This document shows positions 35,901 to 44,123 of a stretch of 64,000 nt of DNA, piece by piece. Origin of the DNA: Saprospiraceae bacterium. Lineage in GTDB: Bacteria > Bacteroidota > Bacteroidia > Chitinophagales > Saprospiraceae. The notes beneath the pieces are model-generated. The model did no database searches, was not told where the DNA came from, and worked only from the letters and a program-made list of their open reading frames with translations. How positions within the stretch are numbered: the first letter of the stretch is position 1; the number at the start of each line of letters is the position of its first letter. The stretch covers positions 62,001 through 126,000 of the forward strand of contig JABSSL010000077.1 of the NCBI GenBank assembly GCA_013214355.1. The letters run 5' to 3'. The translations under genes and the position numbers were made by a program.

Positions 35901-38296
35901 ATCAAATTATCATCACAAACGGCTACCGGTTCTTGATCATCCGTAGTGCATAAAGGAAACTCGGCGATTGTTTCATTTCCACATTCATCGGTCACGATAT
36001 AGCGAACGGTGTGGCATCCTAAAGGGAGTGTTACTTCTCGATCTGCATCAGTGGAAAGGGTTGCGAGAACCTCACCTGAATCATCATCTCGGATGATCTG
36101 TGTTTCTATTGTCCAGGCTGAGCAGTTGTCGTTTACATCAGGTAAGGGAACAGTTAACTGTGCTTCACAATCCAAAGCACTCGTTTCGTAGTCAAGATTA
36201 GATAGGTCAGCATCTACTTTTGGTGCTGTATTGTCTTCAATGAAGATAACCTGATCATAGAAGATGGGGTTTCCTGGATCACATTCATCATAGAAGAACC
36301 ACCGGCGATTGAAAACTCTTGAACCTCCACAGCTAGTCATAGCCATTTGGTCGTCGTAGGTGGCGGTGAGGTTACAAATCGATGGACTCAGTGCAAAAGC
36401 ACCAGAAAAAGTCCGAATCATGGGGAATCCTGTATGACTGGGTGCTGGATTCCCTTCTTCATTGGTGTCAAAGTCTTCATCGCAATATACTGTTGCAAAC
36501 TTGGTAGGGGGGATGATGTCGCTTTGTGATAAGGTCGCAAAGTTGATAGATTGATCACAGGTAGTTGCATTACCGTTTTCATCCGTAATTGTGAATTGAC
36601 GTTGGATGACCTTAGGGAAACAGTCTCCCCCATCTATTAGCTCGTCTGAGAAATGGAAATCAACATCTGAGCAATTATCACTTGCAATAGGTTCGCCAGT
36701 GTAGAGCAGGCTTTCTTCTTGTTGTAGGAAGCTGGTATCATCAGGACAGAATAGGGGGAATACTAGCTCTTCTTCAGTAGTTAGAAGGTTTTCTATCTCG
36801 CCCGTTCCAGTGCCATAAATAGCCCAAGAATAGTCGCCTTCAGTTAGGGGGTTGGCGGAGCTTGTGAGGACGGTATAAAGCGTTCCTGCTTCTAAATAAG
36901 TCGAAAACCCGATCACATTCTGTTCTCCCACAAAGAATCCGCGGCTAGTATCGTGTTTGCTACCTAAGGCGGCATAGCCTTGACAGGGACCGTTCAAGGC
37001 ATTGAACTCTCCTGGAAACAAGATTGCTAATCCTCTTCCGAAGTCGGCCATGAATTCAAAGGAATACAAATCGCTGGTTAGTGGACGAATTGTATCTAAA
37101 TCGAAGTAGTGAAACCCCCCAATCGTGTCCACTTGGTCCAACAAACAGGAGAAGTTAGAAGGTAAAAAGCTAGCATCACTATCAGCTAGGTCCCCTTCTA
37201 AGAACTGTATTGGCTGTTCTACTGTGATCGAAGTAACGGCTTCGGGACATTCTGAAACCGGATTAGTATTATCAACAACTTCTATTCTACCCATAGTCGA
37301 AAGTCCTCCGGATACTGAACTTACTACGACCATTAAAGTTTCTCCAGCATATTCTCCCGTAACCGTATTACCGATTGGAATTCCGTTGGGGTCTAGTACA
37401 TTAACTAGATAGTCTGTATCTATGCAAGGATAAGTTCCCTCTAAAATCATATCTGGTATGATTACCGAAGAGCAATCCGGGCCTAAAGGTACCTGGACTT
37501 TGAAATTCGCACCTAAAGAAGGGATACCTAGCACTTCCACCTTCCGGCTGATGGTATAGATACAACCTGGATCACTTGGATCATCGGAACTAGCTTCCTC
37601 CGCATCAAAAGTATAGGTTACTTCATGTGTACCTGCGCCTAATTCGAAGGGGTTGAAGGTGGCTTGTAACTCACCATTAATCCTGAACTCGCCGCTACCG
37701 ATTGCTCCGTTTAGGTCTACCTCCAACATTGTAGGTAAACTAGTTAAACAGTATTCATCTAAAAGATTTACAAACTGAGGATCGGGATAGGTACAATTGG
37801 CTTCTGCTTTCAATTCGCTATCGATGCCGTTATTCACCACCACTGAAAAACCGACGCCTTCGATATGACGAACGGCTAGTTGATATAGCCCATCACTTAC
37901 TTCTGGTATGATTGTACCATCAGTAATTGAAGTTGGTGCTGCGGGCGGTGCTGCACTGTCATCAGTATAAAGACCTTCCACTGATGTAATAGTCCAAATC
38001 TGGTTACTTGGTCCAGTGATACTTATTACCGTGCTAAATTGTCCATCGGAAGACGTAGTTGCATTGTTAAGACAAGTGCAGGGGCTAGGATTTTCGGCAT
38101 CATTTCCTAAGTAAATGTTAGGCATGAAGGTAGTTTCTGCCTGCAATGAAGTAGGTAATTGCCAAAGGGTTAACAGCAAAATAATAATCCACCCCTCCAA
38201 GTAGGAAAATCGTACAGAAAAAAACGATTGCTTATTAGTCGCATAGGACTTCCTCGTGGTACCACTGTACCACCAATACACGAAAAGCTGTCTCAT
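32948..38296 (-). CDS. Giant T9SS-secreted protein with dockerin-like and cohesin-like segments
   Basis: 1782 residues. After a long n-region, a hydrophobic signal segment (GWIIILLLTLWQLPTSLQA, about 35-54) targets it for export. Residues 340-1350 contain repeated HYR/beta-sandwich units recognisable by phrases such as DNTNPVSECPEA, VDNTAPKV-type joints and ECGNETI, with many Cys. Residues about 1374-1426 resemble a carboxypeptidase-regulatory-like fold (VSFSGEVMTAELEPVQGVML). Residues 1427-1490 hold two dockerin-like calcium loops (DMNYDFSNGVSTIDLVIISR and DVNGSNTVTTLDVVLLRQLI). Residues 1560-1687 resemble a cohesin fold. Residues 1699-1782 are a T9SS type A sorting domain (NRPNPFSQETIIPF to the final KMIYKK). 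It should be exported through T9SS to the cell surface. Adhesion or matrix assembly is the likely role. Confidence 0.88.
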   Translation of the reverse strand: MRQLFVYWWYSGTTRKSYATNKQSFFSVRFSYLEGWIIILLLTLWQLPTSLQAETTFMPNIYLGNDAENPSPCTCLNNATTSSDGQFSTVISITGPSNQIWTITSVEGLYTDDSAAPPAAPTSITDGTIIPEVSDGLYQLAVRHIEGVGFSVVVNNGIDSELKAEANCTYPDPQFVNLLDEYCLTSLPTMLEVDLNGAIGSGEFRINGELQATFNPFELGAGTHEVTYTFDAEEASSDDPSDPGCIYTISRKVEVLGIPSLGANFKVQVPLGPDCSSVIIPDMILEGTYPCIDTDYLVNVLDPNGIPIGNTVTGEYAGETLMVVVSSVSGGLSTMGRIEVVDNTNPVSECPEAVTSITVEQPIQFLEGDLADSDASFLPSNFSCLLDQVDTIGGFHYFDLDTIRPLTSDLYSFEFMADFGRGLAILFPGEFNALNGPCQGYAALGSKHDTSRGFFVGEQNVIGFSTYLEAGTLYTVLTSSANPLTEGDYSWAIYGTGTGEIENLLTTEEELVFPLFCPDDTSFLQQEESLLYTGEPIASDNCSDVDFHFSDELIDGGDCFPKVIQRQFTITDENGNATTCDQSINFATLSQSDIIPPTKFATVYCDEDFDTNEEGNPAPSHTGFPMIRTFSGAFALSPSICNLTATYDDQMAMTSCGGSRVFNRRWFFYDECDPGNPIFYDQVIFIEDNTAPKVDADLSNLDYETSALDCEAQLTVPLPDVNDNCSAWTIETQIIRDDDSGEVLATLSTDADREVTLPLGCHTVRYIVTDECGNETIAEFPLCTTDDQEPVAVCDDNLIVSLGGSGLGFLDAVDVNEGSEDNCMIDEMLIRRMYERDPETCDSVEAYWTERGDEIAFNCCDAGEMVMVELMVTDIFGNDNRCMTFVSVTDKADPDCTPPDDVSVTCSFLAQDFDPTDTNQLTALFGSPSGADNCGSFSAAELAPVVNLDECGAGTIERFFVLTDDFGNLSEDECKQTISIAAAPGYSIKFPKDVLQECSAPLVDTLEIIQEGCESLVVSVKDEIFQTSEACRKIFRTYRIEDQCIHTDSSDPVVITRNEDCDDEEGEEAVWVVISNDTAFVDRDGDPYNSTPMLDQIGASCGGMNPEGHWRSLPSTGYWEYTQEIVIFDLVAPTVELEEDSLFCSNNLETCSGFVDVQFTVTEACSPEGTSIRAWIDLNEDDNLDGEIPAEDILGIFPTFRITGEFPIGEHAFRIQVTDGCDNPFTIEAPFEVVDCQVNTPSCRLPFSVELLPLDPPIDADGDLDVDLAALSILATATLTANIDDCTGPVRFSIHRTTDIDNGQEFPDPNEEAVVLTCDDVNETVELQVYAWDSADNPIQIQPNGTVGGPNYSFCTTSISVINSAAICNPNALVSFSGEVMTAELEPVQGVMLEIGEDMPMYGPTNLQGNYLLENLDATNQYVIRPDMNYDFSNGVSTIDLVIISRHILGDHELSDPYKIIAADVNGSNTVTTLDVVLLRQLILGLRSDFGGNRSWRFVDEDYEFPDPSNPWTEIFPESIKVNTPRVDQENLDFIAVKVGDINSNAIPNQLEGLEPRQGDKFFLLELGNQTVKRGELVEIQIKSRQLNEILGFQGTLQFDTEALAWQGFEAGLMTEKHMNFREIAIGLIPFSWHLEGGQPHETVVALQFLALKDGQLKDWFDLSNRITPIEAYLKDGSDLSLNLSFLEGESEDTNETIQLLQNRPNPFSQETIIPFFLPEAGPATLSFFDLSGRLLHRITDSYDSGYHELVISGNKLQTEGLIYYRLESKNLSVTQKMIYKK

Positions 38297-38819
38297 AGCA
38301 AAACGAATTTAGGGCCAAACTGGCCTACTGGTTATCGGAATGACTTCGGGCGTAGCCCAAACTGGTTGTTCTGAGAAGTGTTCTGGAAAGAAGAAATTGG
38401 AAAAGTTAACTGGCTAAAACATTTTGGAATAAATACACTGGCCTACTTCCAAAAATGAGGCCAACTTTCTAGTTTGATGGATACATTATGAATGTATTAT
38501 CCAGGGGGTGGATATTTAAATATCTTTTATTTTATTGATTTTCAATTAGTTATACGGATTTTTAGATATTAAATAAAAATAAAATATTTTTCACCAGCTA
38601 GAACTTTTTGTTGCTAGGATCTTATGATATTAAACGGCCACCAGAGATTTTCTACCTGAAGGATCTAAATGCAGGTGCACTGAAGTATAAGTAACATCTT
38701 GAAACTATAGATATTCCTGAATAAAGCCTAAATTAGCGCCGTTTTTTCAGAAGCACTCACGGGAACTTAATTGCATTCTAGGATGTAGTTTCTTTAATCG
38801 TTTGAAAAATTTAGGAGCA
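38297..38819. other. Long AT-rich intergenic region upstream of thrS
   Basis: About 520 bp between divergent genes. It contains AT-rich tracts (38510-38600) but no ORF, tRNA or T-box-like structure that I can support. Promoters for thrS and the giant T9SS gene must lie here, but no consensus -33/-7 pair is evident. Confidence 0.45.
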
Positions 38820-40739
38820 ATGATAAATATAACTTTCCCTGATGGTAATGTTCGCCAATACGAAGCTGGGGCATCAGCTATGGACATTGCCAAGTCAATT
38901 AGCCATGGACTAGCCAAGAATGTGCTGGCCGCAAGAGTCAACGGAGAAGTTTGGGACTCGACCCGTCCAATTGAAGCCGATTCGACGCTTGAGCTATTGA
39001 CCTGGAAAGATGATGATGGGAAGTCTACCTTTTGGCATTCATCTGCTCATTTAATGGCGGAAGCCTTGGAAGCCCTGTATCCTGGAACCAAGTTTGGTAT
39101 CGGTCCGGCTATAGAAAATGGCTTTTATTATGATATAGACTTGGGTGACCGAGTGCTATCTACAGAGGATTTTAAGAAGATCGAAGATAAAATGCTGGAA
39201 TTAGCTCGGCAAAAGAATGATTTCGAGCGTCGAGAAATTTCCAAAGCTGATGCGATAGCCTACTTCGAAGAAAAGGGAGATGAATACAAGTTGGAGTTAC
39301 TGGAGGACTTACCTGATGGAGAAATTACGTTCTATCAGCAGGGAGCTTTTACTGACCTTTGTCGTGGACCTCATATCCCCAATACGGAAAAGATCAAGGC
39401 CATCAAACTGATGAAGGTGGGAGGAGCCTATTGGAGAGGAGATGAGAATAGAAAGCAGTTGACTCGTGTTTATGGCATCACTTTTCCCAAGCAAAAGGAG
39501 TTAACAGAGTATTTGGCCCTATTGGAAGAGGCAAAAAAACGAGATCATCGGAAGCTAGGAGCAGAGCTAGAGCTATTCATGTTTTCTGAACGGGTCGGTC
39601 AGGGATTGCCTATTTGGTTGCCAAAGGGAAATGCCCTACGTGAACGGCTAATGAGTTTCTTGAAGACAGAGCAGGAGAAGCGCGGATATAAAACGGTTTC
39701 AACTCCACATATCGGCAGGAAAAACCTCTACGTTACTTCTGGCCACTATGAAAAATATGGTGAAGACAGCTTTCAGCCCATCAATACCCCAAGGGAAGGC
39801 GAGGAGTTTTTATTGAAGCCTATGAATTGCCCTCATCACTGCGAAATATATGCGCATAAGCCACATTCTTACAAAGACCTACCGATTAGGTTGGCGGAAT
39901 TTGGTACCGTATATCGCTATGAGCAGAGTGGAGAATTGCATGGTCTGAGCCGTGTAAGGGGATTTACACAGGATGATGCTCACATTTATTGTACTCCAGA
40001 CCAACTAAAGGATGAATTCCTAGATGTTCTCGATCTCACGAAAATGATTATGAACAAGATGGGCTTCGACAAAGTTACTGCCCAGATTTCACTACGAGAC
40101 CCAGAGAACCCTGAAAAGTATATTGGCTCGGTAGAGAATTGGGAAAAAGCAGAACAGGCCATCATCGATGCCACTAAAGAAGTAGATCTGGAAACGATCA
40201 CTGAATACGGGGAAGCTGCTTTTTACGGTCCAAAATTGGACTTTATGGTTAAGGATGCCTTAGGACGTTCTTGGCAGTTGGGTACGATCCAGGTGGACTA
40301 TAATCTACCGGAACGTTTCGAATTGGAATATATCGGAGCAGATAATCAGGCACACCGTCCGGTAATGATCCACAGAGCACCCTTTGGGTCTTTGGAGCGA
40401 TTTCTGAGTATCTTAATTGAACATACTGGGGGTAAATTCCCGCTATGGTTAACTCCTGAACAGTTTGCTATTCTTCCCATTAGTGATCGATTCAACGATT
40501 ATGCAGTGGAGGTGGAGCGGGCCCTGACAAAGCACGATATAACAGGCGTTATTGATAGCAGGAGTGAGAAGATTGGTCGTAAGATTCGGGATACAGAAGT
40601 GAAGAAGATTCCCTTTATGTTAATCATTGGGGAGAAAGAGGCAGAGGCCAAAACCGTTTCCGTTAGAAGGCAAGGAGAAGGAGATATTGGTAGTATGACG
40701 ATTGAAGAATTTGCTGCCCACTTTAAGTCCTTGTTGTAG
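38820..40739 (+). CDS. thrS: Threonyl-tRNA synthetase
   Basis: 639 residues. The ATG at 38820 is preceded by a good AGGAG ribosome site, so the earlier TTG at 38802 is rejected. Domains in order: TGS ([20 protein letters not shown]), the editing domain with [12 protein letters not shown] and the CRGPHIPNT site, then the class II catalytic core with motif 1 around [19 protein letters not shown] (zinc Cys/His), motif 2 [20 protein letters not shown] and motif 3 [16 protein letters not shown]. The C-terminal anticodon-binding domain ends in FAAHFKSLL. The enzyme charges tRNA-Thr in the cytoplasm. In many bacteria infC-rpmI-rplT follow thrS; they do not here. Confidence 0.97.
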   Translation: MINITFPDGNVRQYEAGASAMDIAKSISHGLAKNVLAARVNGEVWDSTRPIEADSTLELLTWKDDDGKSTFWHSSAHLMAEALEALYPGTKFGIGPAIENGFYYDIDLGDRVLSTEDFKKIEDKMLELARQKNDFERREISKADAIAYFEEKGDEYKLELLEDLPDGEITFYQQGAFTDLCRGPHIPNTEKIKAIKLMKVGGAYWRGDENRKQLTRVYGITFPKQKELTEYLALLEEAKKRDHRKLGAELELFMFSERVGQGLPIWLPKGNALRERLMSFLKTEQEKRGYKTVSTPHIGRKNLYVTSGHYEKYGEDSFQPINTPREGEEFLLKPMNCPHHCEIYAHKPHSYKDLPIRLAEFGTVYRYEQSGELHGLSRVRGFTQDDAHIYCTPDQLKDEFLDVLDLTKMIMNKMGFDKVTAQISLRDPENPEKYIGSVENWEKAEQAIIDATKEVDLETITEYGEAAFYGPKLDFMVKDALGRSWQLGTIQVDYNLPERFELEYIGADNQAHRPVMIHRAPFGSLERFLSILIEHTGGKFPLWLTPEQFAILPISDRFNDYAVEVERALTKHDITGVIDSRSEKIGRKIRDTEVKKIPFMLIIGEKEAEAKTVSVRRQGEGDIGSMTIEEFAAHFKSLL

Positions 40740-40775
40740 ATTAATTTTGACGCCACTAGGTGTGATCATACTAAA

Positions 40776-40806
40776 TGCGCCAAATCCTATTGTAGGGTTT
40801 GGCGCA
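40776..40806 (+). terminator. Hairpin after thrS
   Basis: A 14-bp stem with one G-U pair (40776-40789 with 40793-40806), 37 bp after the thrS stop. Only a weak T tract (ATCTCTTT) follows, so it is a probable rather than certain terminator. Confidence 0.6.
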
Positions 40807-41001
40807 ATCTCTTTCCGGCATAAAGTGTTTAAATGTCCTTATTTTAACACTTAAGCTAAATGTTTTGCAGCAGTTGTCTGTGGAAAAGTTCAAAAAAAGG
40901 TCCTAAATCTTTGGAATTCCAATAAAAACATATTTTTAAAAGTTTTTATCTGTTTTAGTATGTAGACAGTGTTAAAGTTTCACTAAAGCATTGTGGGAGA
41001 G

Positions 41002-41032
41002 CTTGAAATATTGGCAATAAAACCTTAATTTG
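41002..41032 (+). promoter_or_regulatory. Promoter for the T9SS sorting-domain protein
   Basis: CTTG at 41002-41005, a 19-bp spacer, and TTAATTTG at 41025-41032 (one mismatch to TAnnTTTG). The predicted transcript starts near 41039, about 55 nt before the ATG. Confidence 0.6.
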
Positions 41033-41094
41033 CCAATGTATTTCCCAAATATGTGTTTTAAAAACCGATTTATCATCCCGTAATTCCGGATTTA

Positions 41095-41430
41095 ATGAAG
41101 CAAGCTCTACTATCTATCATTTTTTTACTTTCCATCTCCGCAATAGCTACAGCGCAAAAAACTAACCCACAACTTGCCTTAAATTCATCTTCGAAAAAGA
41201 TTGAAATCAAGGTTTTTCCAAATCCAGTTACCAATCATTTCAGTATTAACAACCAGAAAGAAGTCAAGCAGATCATTGTCTTCAATATGATTGGAAGAGC
41301 CATGAAGCGTTACAACTATGTAGCTGGCGAAAAGTATTTTGTAGGTGATCTACCTAAAGGAATGTATCTAATTCAATTCTTGGATCCCAAAAGTAAAATC
41401 ATCACTACTCAGCGCGTGAGTAAGCGTTAA
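41095..41430 (+). CDS. Short protein consisting of signal peptide plus T9SS sorting domain
   Basis: 111 residues. A signal peptide (MKQALLSIIFLLSISAIATA) is followed by only about 20 linker residues (QKTNPQLALNSSSKKIE) and then a complete type A sorting domain: IKVFPNPVTNHFSINNQKEV, IIVFNMIGRAMKRY, DLPKGMYLIQF, and a basic end TTQRVSKR. There is no cargo domain. Such domains normally direct a large passenger through T9SS to the surface, where it is cleaved. Here the domain itself is the product, so it may be a surface-anchored peptide, a regulator of T9SS flux or a remnant of a larger gene. It has its own promoter and is monocistronic. Confidence 0.85.
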   Translation: MKQALLSIIFLLSISAIATAQKTNPQLALNSSSKKIEIKVFPNPVTNHFSINNQKEVKQIIVFNMIGRAMKRYNYVAGEKYFVGDLPKGMYLIQFLDPKSKIITTQRVSKR

Positions 41431-41464
41431 TTCACAATATCAACAAGTTTGGATCGCATGATTT

Positions 41465-41482
41465 ATACCTAATATTAGGTAT
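41465..41482. promoter_or_regulatory. 18-bp perfect palindrome, operator candidate
   Basis: ATACCTAATATTAGGTAT is perfectly symmetric around 41473/41474 with no loop, as expected for a dimeric DNA-binding protein. It lies about 20 bp upstream of the -33 element of the promoter driving the Cys-rich small gene. Confidence 0.55.
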
Positions 41483-41502
41483 GAAAATGCTAAAATACGG
41501 TA

Positions 41503-41533
41503 TTGCATGAACTGCAGTTGAAAGCTATTTTTG
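41503..41533 (+). promoter_or_regulatory. Near-perfect Bacteroidota promoter with palindrome in spacer
   Basis: ATTG at 41503-41506, a 19-bp spacer and TATTTTTG at 41526-41533, an exact TAnnTTTG. The spacer holds the palindrome AACTGCAGTT (41511-41520), a position where a bound repressor would block RNA polymerase. The -7 box also overlaps one arm (41522-41532) of an 11-bp inverted repeat whose partner is at 41558-41568. Confidence 0.7.
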
Positions 41534-41579
41534 CACTTAAGTAGATTTTGTCTAAATAAAAATAGCTTCACAGTAGGAT

Positions 41580-41735
41580 ATGCACCACAATACTAAATCG
41601 TCAAATGAATTAGAGCCAGGCAGTGGCGTGCGACTGCCTTTCCCTTTACAGATTGTGCAACACAAGAGTGTTAAGAAGAAATGTTGTAAGAAGTATAAGA
41701 AAGGAAAGCGTTGTAAGCGCTGTCCAGGTAGGTAA
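41580..41735 (+). CDS. 51-residue Cys/Lys-rich small protein
   Basis: The ORF starts MHHNTKSSNELEPGSG and has an acidic-to-neutral first half (LPFPLQIVQ) and a strongly basic, Cys-rich tail: KKKCCKKYKKGKRCKRCPGR, with four Cys. The CC-x8-C-x2-C spacing could hold a metal ion or disulfides. A textbook promoter lies 47 bp upstream with dyad symmetry in and above it, so expression is likely and regulated. It converges on a Fur-family gene 22 bp away. I do not know a named family. A role in metal binding is inference from the Cys content and the neighbour. Confidence 0.65.
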   Translation: MHHNTKSSNELEPGSGVRLPFPLQIVQHKSVKKKCCKKYKKGKRCKRCPGR

Positions 41736-41757
41736 GGGAAGTAATTTTTTGGATCAA

Positions 41758-42183
41758 CTAATCCTGGCAATTATCACAGCGCCCATTCATTACTAGATGG
41801 GTTGATTTTACGACAAAGCCTTTCGGAGCATTTACTTTCGGTGGCGAAACCTCTTCTATACAAAAGGTCTTACCACAGTCATCACAATGAAAGTGCGCGT
41901 GCGCGTCGTGATGCGCGTGTTCTGAACAGTTATCCGTACATAAGGCATATTTAGGTGTATGCGTTCCGTCAATAGCTTTATGGATAATTCCTTTCTGTTC
42001 AAAAGTTTTCAATGTTCGATAAACCGTGATTCGATCAACTCTTTCGAATTGTTTAGTAAGCGTTGCTTCAATGTGTTGTTGAGAAACCGCCATATCACTT
42101 TCTAGGAAAATCTCTAGAATTCCCTGCCTCATGACAGTTTTTCGTAAACCATTATCTACAAGTATATCAAGCGCTTTATCCAT
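41758..42183 (-). CDS. Fur-family transcriptional regulator, Zur-like
   Basis: 141 residues, typical Fur length. The N-terminal winged helix includes GLRKTVMRQGILEIF and the recognition segment RVDRITVYRTLKTFEQKGI. The C-terminal dimerisation domain has the structural zinc pairs CDDC (100/103) and CDNC (136/139), preceded by an unusual His cluster (HAHHDAHAHFH, 89-99) that may form a regulatory metal site. The His-rich loop and two CxxC pairs fit zinc (Zur) sensing better than iron, but the metal is not proven. It is convergent with the 51-residue Cys-rich gene, whose upstream dyads are candidate targets. Confidence 0.9.
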   Translation of the reverse strand: MDKALDILVDNGLRKTVMRQGILEIFLESDMAVSQQHIEATLTKQFERVDRITVYRTLKTFEQKGIIHKAIDGTHTPKYALCTDNCSEHAHHDAHAHFHCDDCGKTFCIEEVSPPKVNAPKGFVVKSTHLVMNGRCDNCQD

Positions 42184-42311
42184 TTTATGTGCTTCCTTGA
42201 GTTTTGCACAAATTAAAACATCTCCGGCTAAATGTCCACCCTGGACCTGAAAAGGTGTACCTATTAGTTGGATTTTAGGCTTCTAACTGCAAAAACCTTC
42301 AAGTGATTGAC

Positions 42312-42347
42312 AAAAAATAGCCCAAGTAGTATTCAACTACTTGAGCT
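42312..42347 (-). terminator. Terminator of the exported-protein gene
   Basis: On the minus strand a 12-bp stem with one mismatch (42347-42336 with 42330-42319) is followed by ATTTTTTG, 30 bp beyond the stop codon at 42379. Confidence 0.75.
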
Positions 42348-42378
42348 AGGCAAGCTTTATTTGGTTAATGATCTTTGT

Positions 42379-42912
42379 TTACCTTCTACGAGAGGTAAAG
42401 ATTCTGGAGATGGGCCATTCCATTTGATAGAAAGGAACGATGAATTTTCCAGGTTTCCCTACCTTTTTCCCTTTCTCGTTAAAAGTTTTGATGGTCATTG
42501 CAATCACATCCTTTCGGACATCCATTTCTAGTAATAAGAACGGCTTCCCTACTCCATAATCGATCTTAGCTCTCGAAATGCCTTCATGCGTACGCAACGT
42601 AAAATCCTTGTTGAAAGGAGCTGCTCCTTCCGCAATATGCTTGTAGTTGCAATTGATTTGGAAATTTTGTGGCTTTTCATCGGGAGATAAGCGGGAAGGA
42701 AAGACAATAAAGGTTCCGTCATCAAAAAATCGGAAATACGTCTTCAAATCCTTACGGCCGTCAGGAGAAAGTGAGGCTGCTAACTCATATACCCCATCGG
42801 TTCGAAGTTTCCCGGCTTCTTCTGGTAGTTGATATTTTTCGCCTAAAGTTTGGGCAGAAATAGATAGGGCAAGAAATAGCATAGCAATGCTTAGCACAGT
42901 GATTTTGTACAT
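42379..42912 (-). CDS. Small exported protein of unknown function
   Basis: 177 residues from the ATG at 42912, which gives a signal peptide (MYKITVLSIAMLFLALSISA); the longer frame to 42972 would bury it. The mature part is predicted beta-rich: GVYELAASLSPDGRKDLKTY, FRFFDDGTFIVFPS, then EKPQNFQINCNYKH and ISRAKIDYGVGKPFLLLEM. The F-x-D-D-G-T-F phrase is typical of lipocalin-like or lipid-binding beta folds in Bacteroidota, but I cannot name the family. It has its own terminator. Confidence 0.65.
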   Translation of the reverse strand: MYKITVLSIAMLFLALSISAQTLGEKYQLPEEAGKLRTDGVYELAASLSPDGRKDLKTYFRFFDDGTFIVFPSRLSPDEKPQNFQINCNYKHIAEGAAPFNKDFTLRTHEGISRAKIDYGVGKPFLLLEMDVRKDVIAMTIKTFNEKGKKVGKPGKFIVPFYQMEWPISRIFTSRRR

Positions 42913-43017
42913 AATCAAAAATTGGGATGAATAAATAATTGACTGGACGTACCACTGAGCATTTAAGTACAAATAACGATTTTAGGTGTTCTCATAGATT
43001 TTCCATCTGTCCTTATC

Positions 43018-43180
43018 AGTGGAAAAACAGTTTGACTAAAAGTGCTTGTAAGTACGTCGTATTAGAATTTTTACCGGGGTGGGAAGCTGGGGAGATTGGG
43101 GATAAAGCTTTATGAGACTCACTAATACAACGTACTTCAAGCTTGGAAAATTTTATAGATTCAAAAAAACTGTTCCACAT
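43018..43180. repeat. 163-bp imperfect inverted repeat
   Basis: A core of AAGTACGTCGTATTAG (43050-43065) pairs with CTAATACAACGTACTT (43122-43137), 15 of 16 positions. Symmetry continues outward in patches (GTGGAAAAACAG with ACTGTTCCAC) to about 43018 and 43180. It is noncoding and lies between two exported-protein genes. It may be a MITE remnant. Confidence 0.5.
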
Positions 43181-43208
43181 GGCCAATACCACGGGAAAAG
43201 CTTCTTCA

Positions 43209-43793
43209 TTATATGGTTATTCGCAATCCTATAGAGATATGCGTTAAATCAATGGGTTCGCTGTCCACACTGCCTTTAAACCCCTTGAAATAACGAGCAG
43301 ATCCTTGTACTGAGATATTAGGCGTAAACTGATAGTAGGGAGCCAACGTCACCCCAACCTGTGGACTCACATCGCTAAATGCATTTCCTGAGCCGCCGCC
43401 AAAGCTATTGTTGTATTTGATAAAAGCTGCTCCCCCACTGACCATGATCGGAAGTTTGAAGTTTTCAACAATATCCACAACATATCCAATAGACCCATGC
43501 AGGGACGATCCACTTTCAAAGTTTCCTTCTTCAAAAGTACCTGCCAAAGCTGAAGCAAATTGTATTTGGCCAATGATGTTTTGGTACTGCAGATCACCAA
43601 AGACACTGACTAGGCTACCGGCATCATCCGAATTTCCATAAGTCACATTCGGGGCAATTCCATAGGAGGCGCCTAGTGATAATTTGAGATCCTTGTTCTG
43701 TGCTTGTGCATTTGCGATACCTAGCCCAAAAGCAACTACCAATAGAAGGTTTCTAATGACTTCATACCGAAAGAAATTACTGATGTGTTTCAT
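43209..43793 (-). CDS. Outer-membrane beta-barrel protein
   Basis: 194 residues. A signal peptide (about 13-31, ending AQAQ) is followed by alternating amphipathic strands: KLSLGASYGIAPNVTYG, SVFGDLQYQNI, SSLHGSIGYVVDIV, PYYQFTPNISVQGSARYFKG and a terminal strand DLTHISIGLRITI ending in an aliphatic residue. This is the pattern of small eight-stranded OmpW/OmpX-like barrels (outer membrane protein beta-barrel domain). Function unknown; such proteins act as adhesion or permeability factors. Confidence 0.8.
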   Translation of the reverse strand: MKHISNFFRYEVIRNLLLVVAFGLGIANAQAQNKDLKLSLGASYGIAPNVTYGNSDDAGSLVSVFGDLQYQNIIGQIQFASALAGTFEEGNFESGSSLHGSIGYVVDIVENFKLPIMVSGGAAFIKYNNSFGGGSGNAFSDVSPQVGVTLAPYYQFTPNISVQGSARYFKGFKGSVDSEPIDLTHISIGLRITI

Positions 43794-44123
43794 CTTATAC
43801 TTTTTGCAGATGTGAGAAAATAAGTAGCCTACTTCTCATATTAGGCGCTCGAGGGGGAACATAACATGTAGGAAGAAAGCTTCATTTGTGTTGTCTTTAC
43901 AAGTCTACAAGCTTTATCTGCTCAAGTAAAATTTAGGTGGTGGACAAAAGGGGGACATGGAAATGTTTCTATATCGACGGAGAGTATTGTTGGTGATGAG
44001 GGCTAGGGTACGGTTGGTGGAAAACACCAACCTATGGCTTGGGAGATACGGCTTAAACTTATTGAAGTGCTTGCATTAGTAAGACATTCACATTAACTTA
44101 CCTATCATCGCAAACTCTCTAAA
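43794..44123. other. Intergenic region with one hairpin
   Basis: About 330 bp between divergent genes. A perfect 8-bp hairpin GGTTGGTG (44012-44019) and CACCAACC (44025-44032) is visible. No ORF or clear promoter consensus was found. Confidence 0.4.

Noticed and set aside
41552-41770. Minus-strand frame covering the Cys-rich microprotein
   Set aside because: Antisense to an ORF with an excellent promoter, with no promoter or signal of its own.
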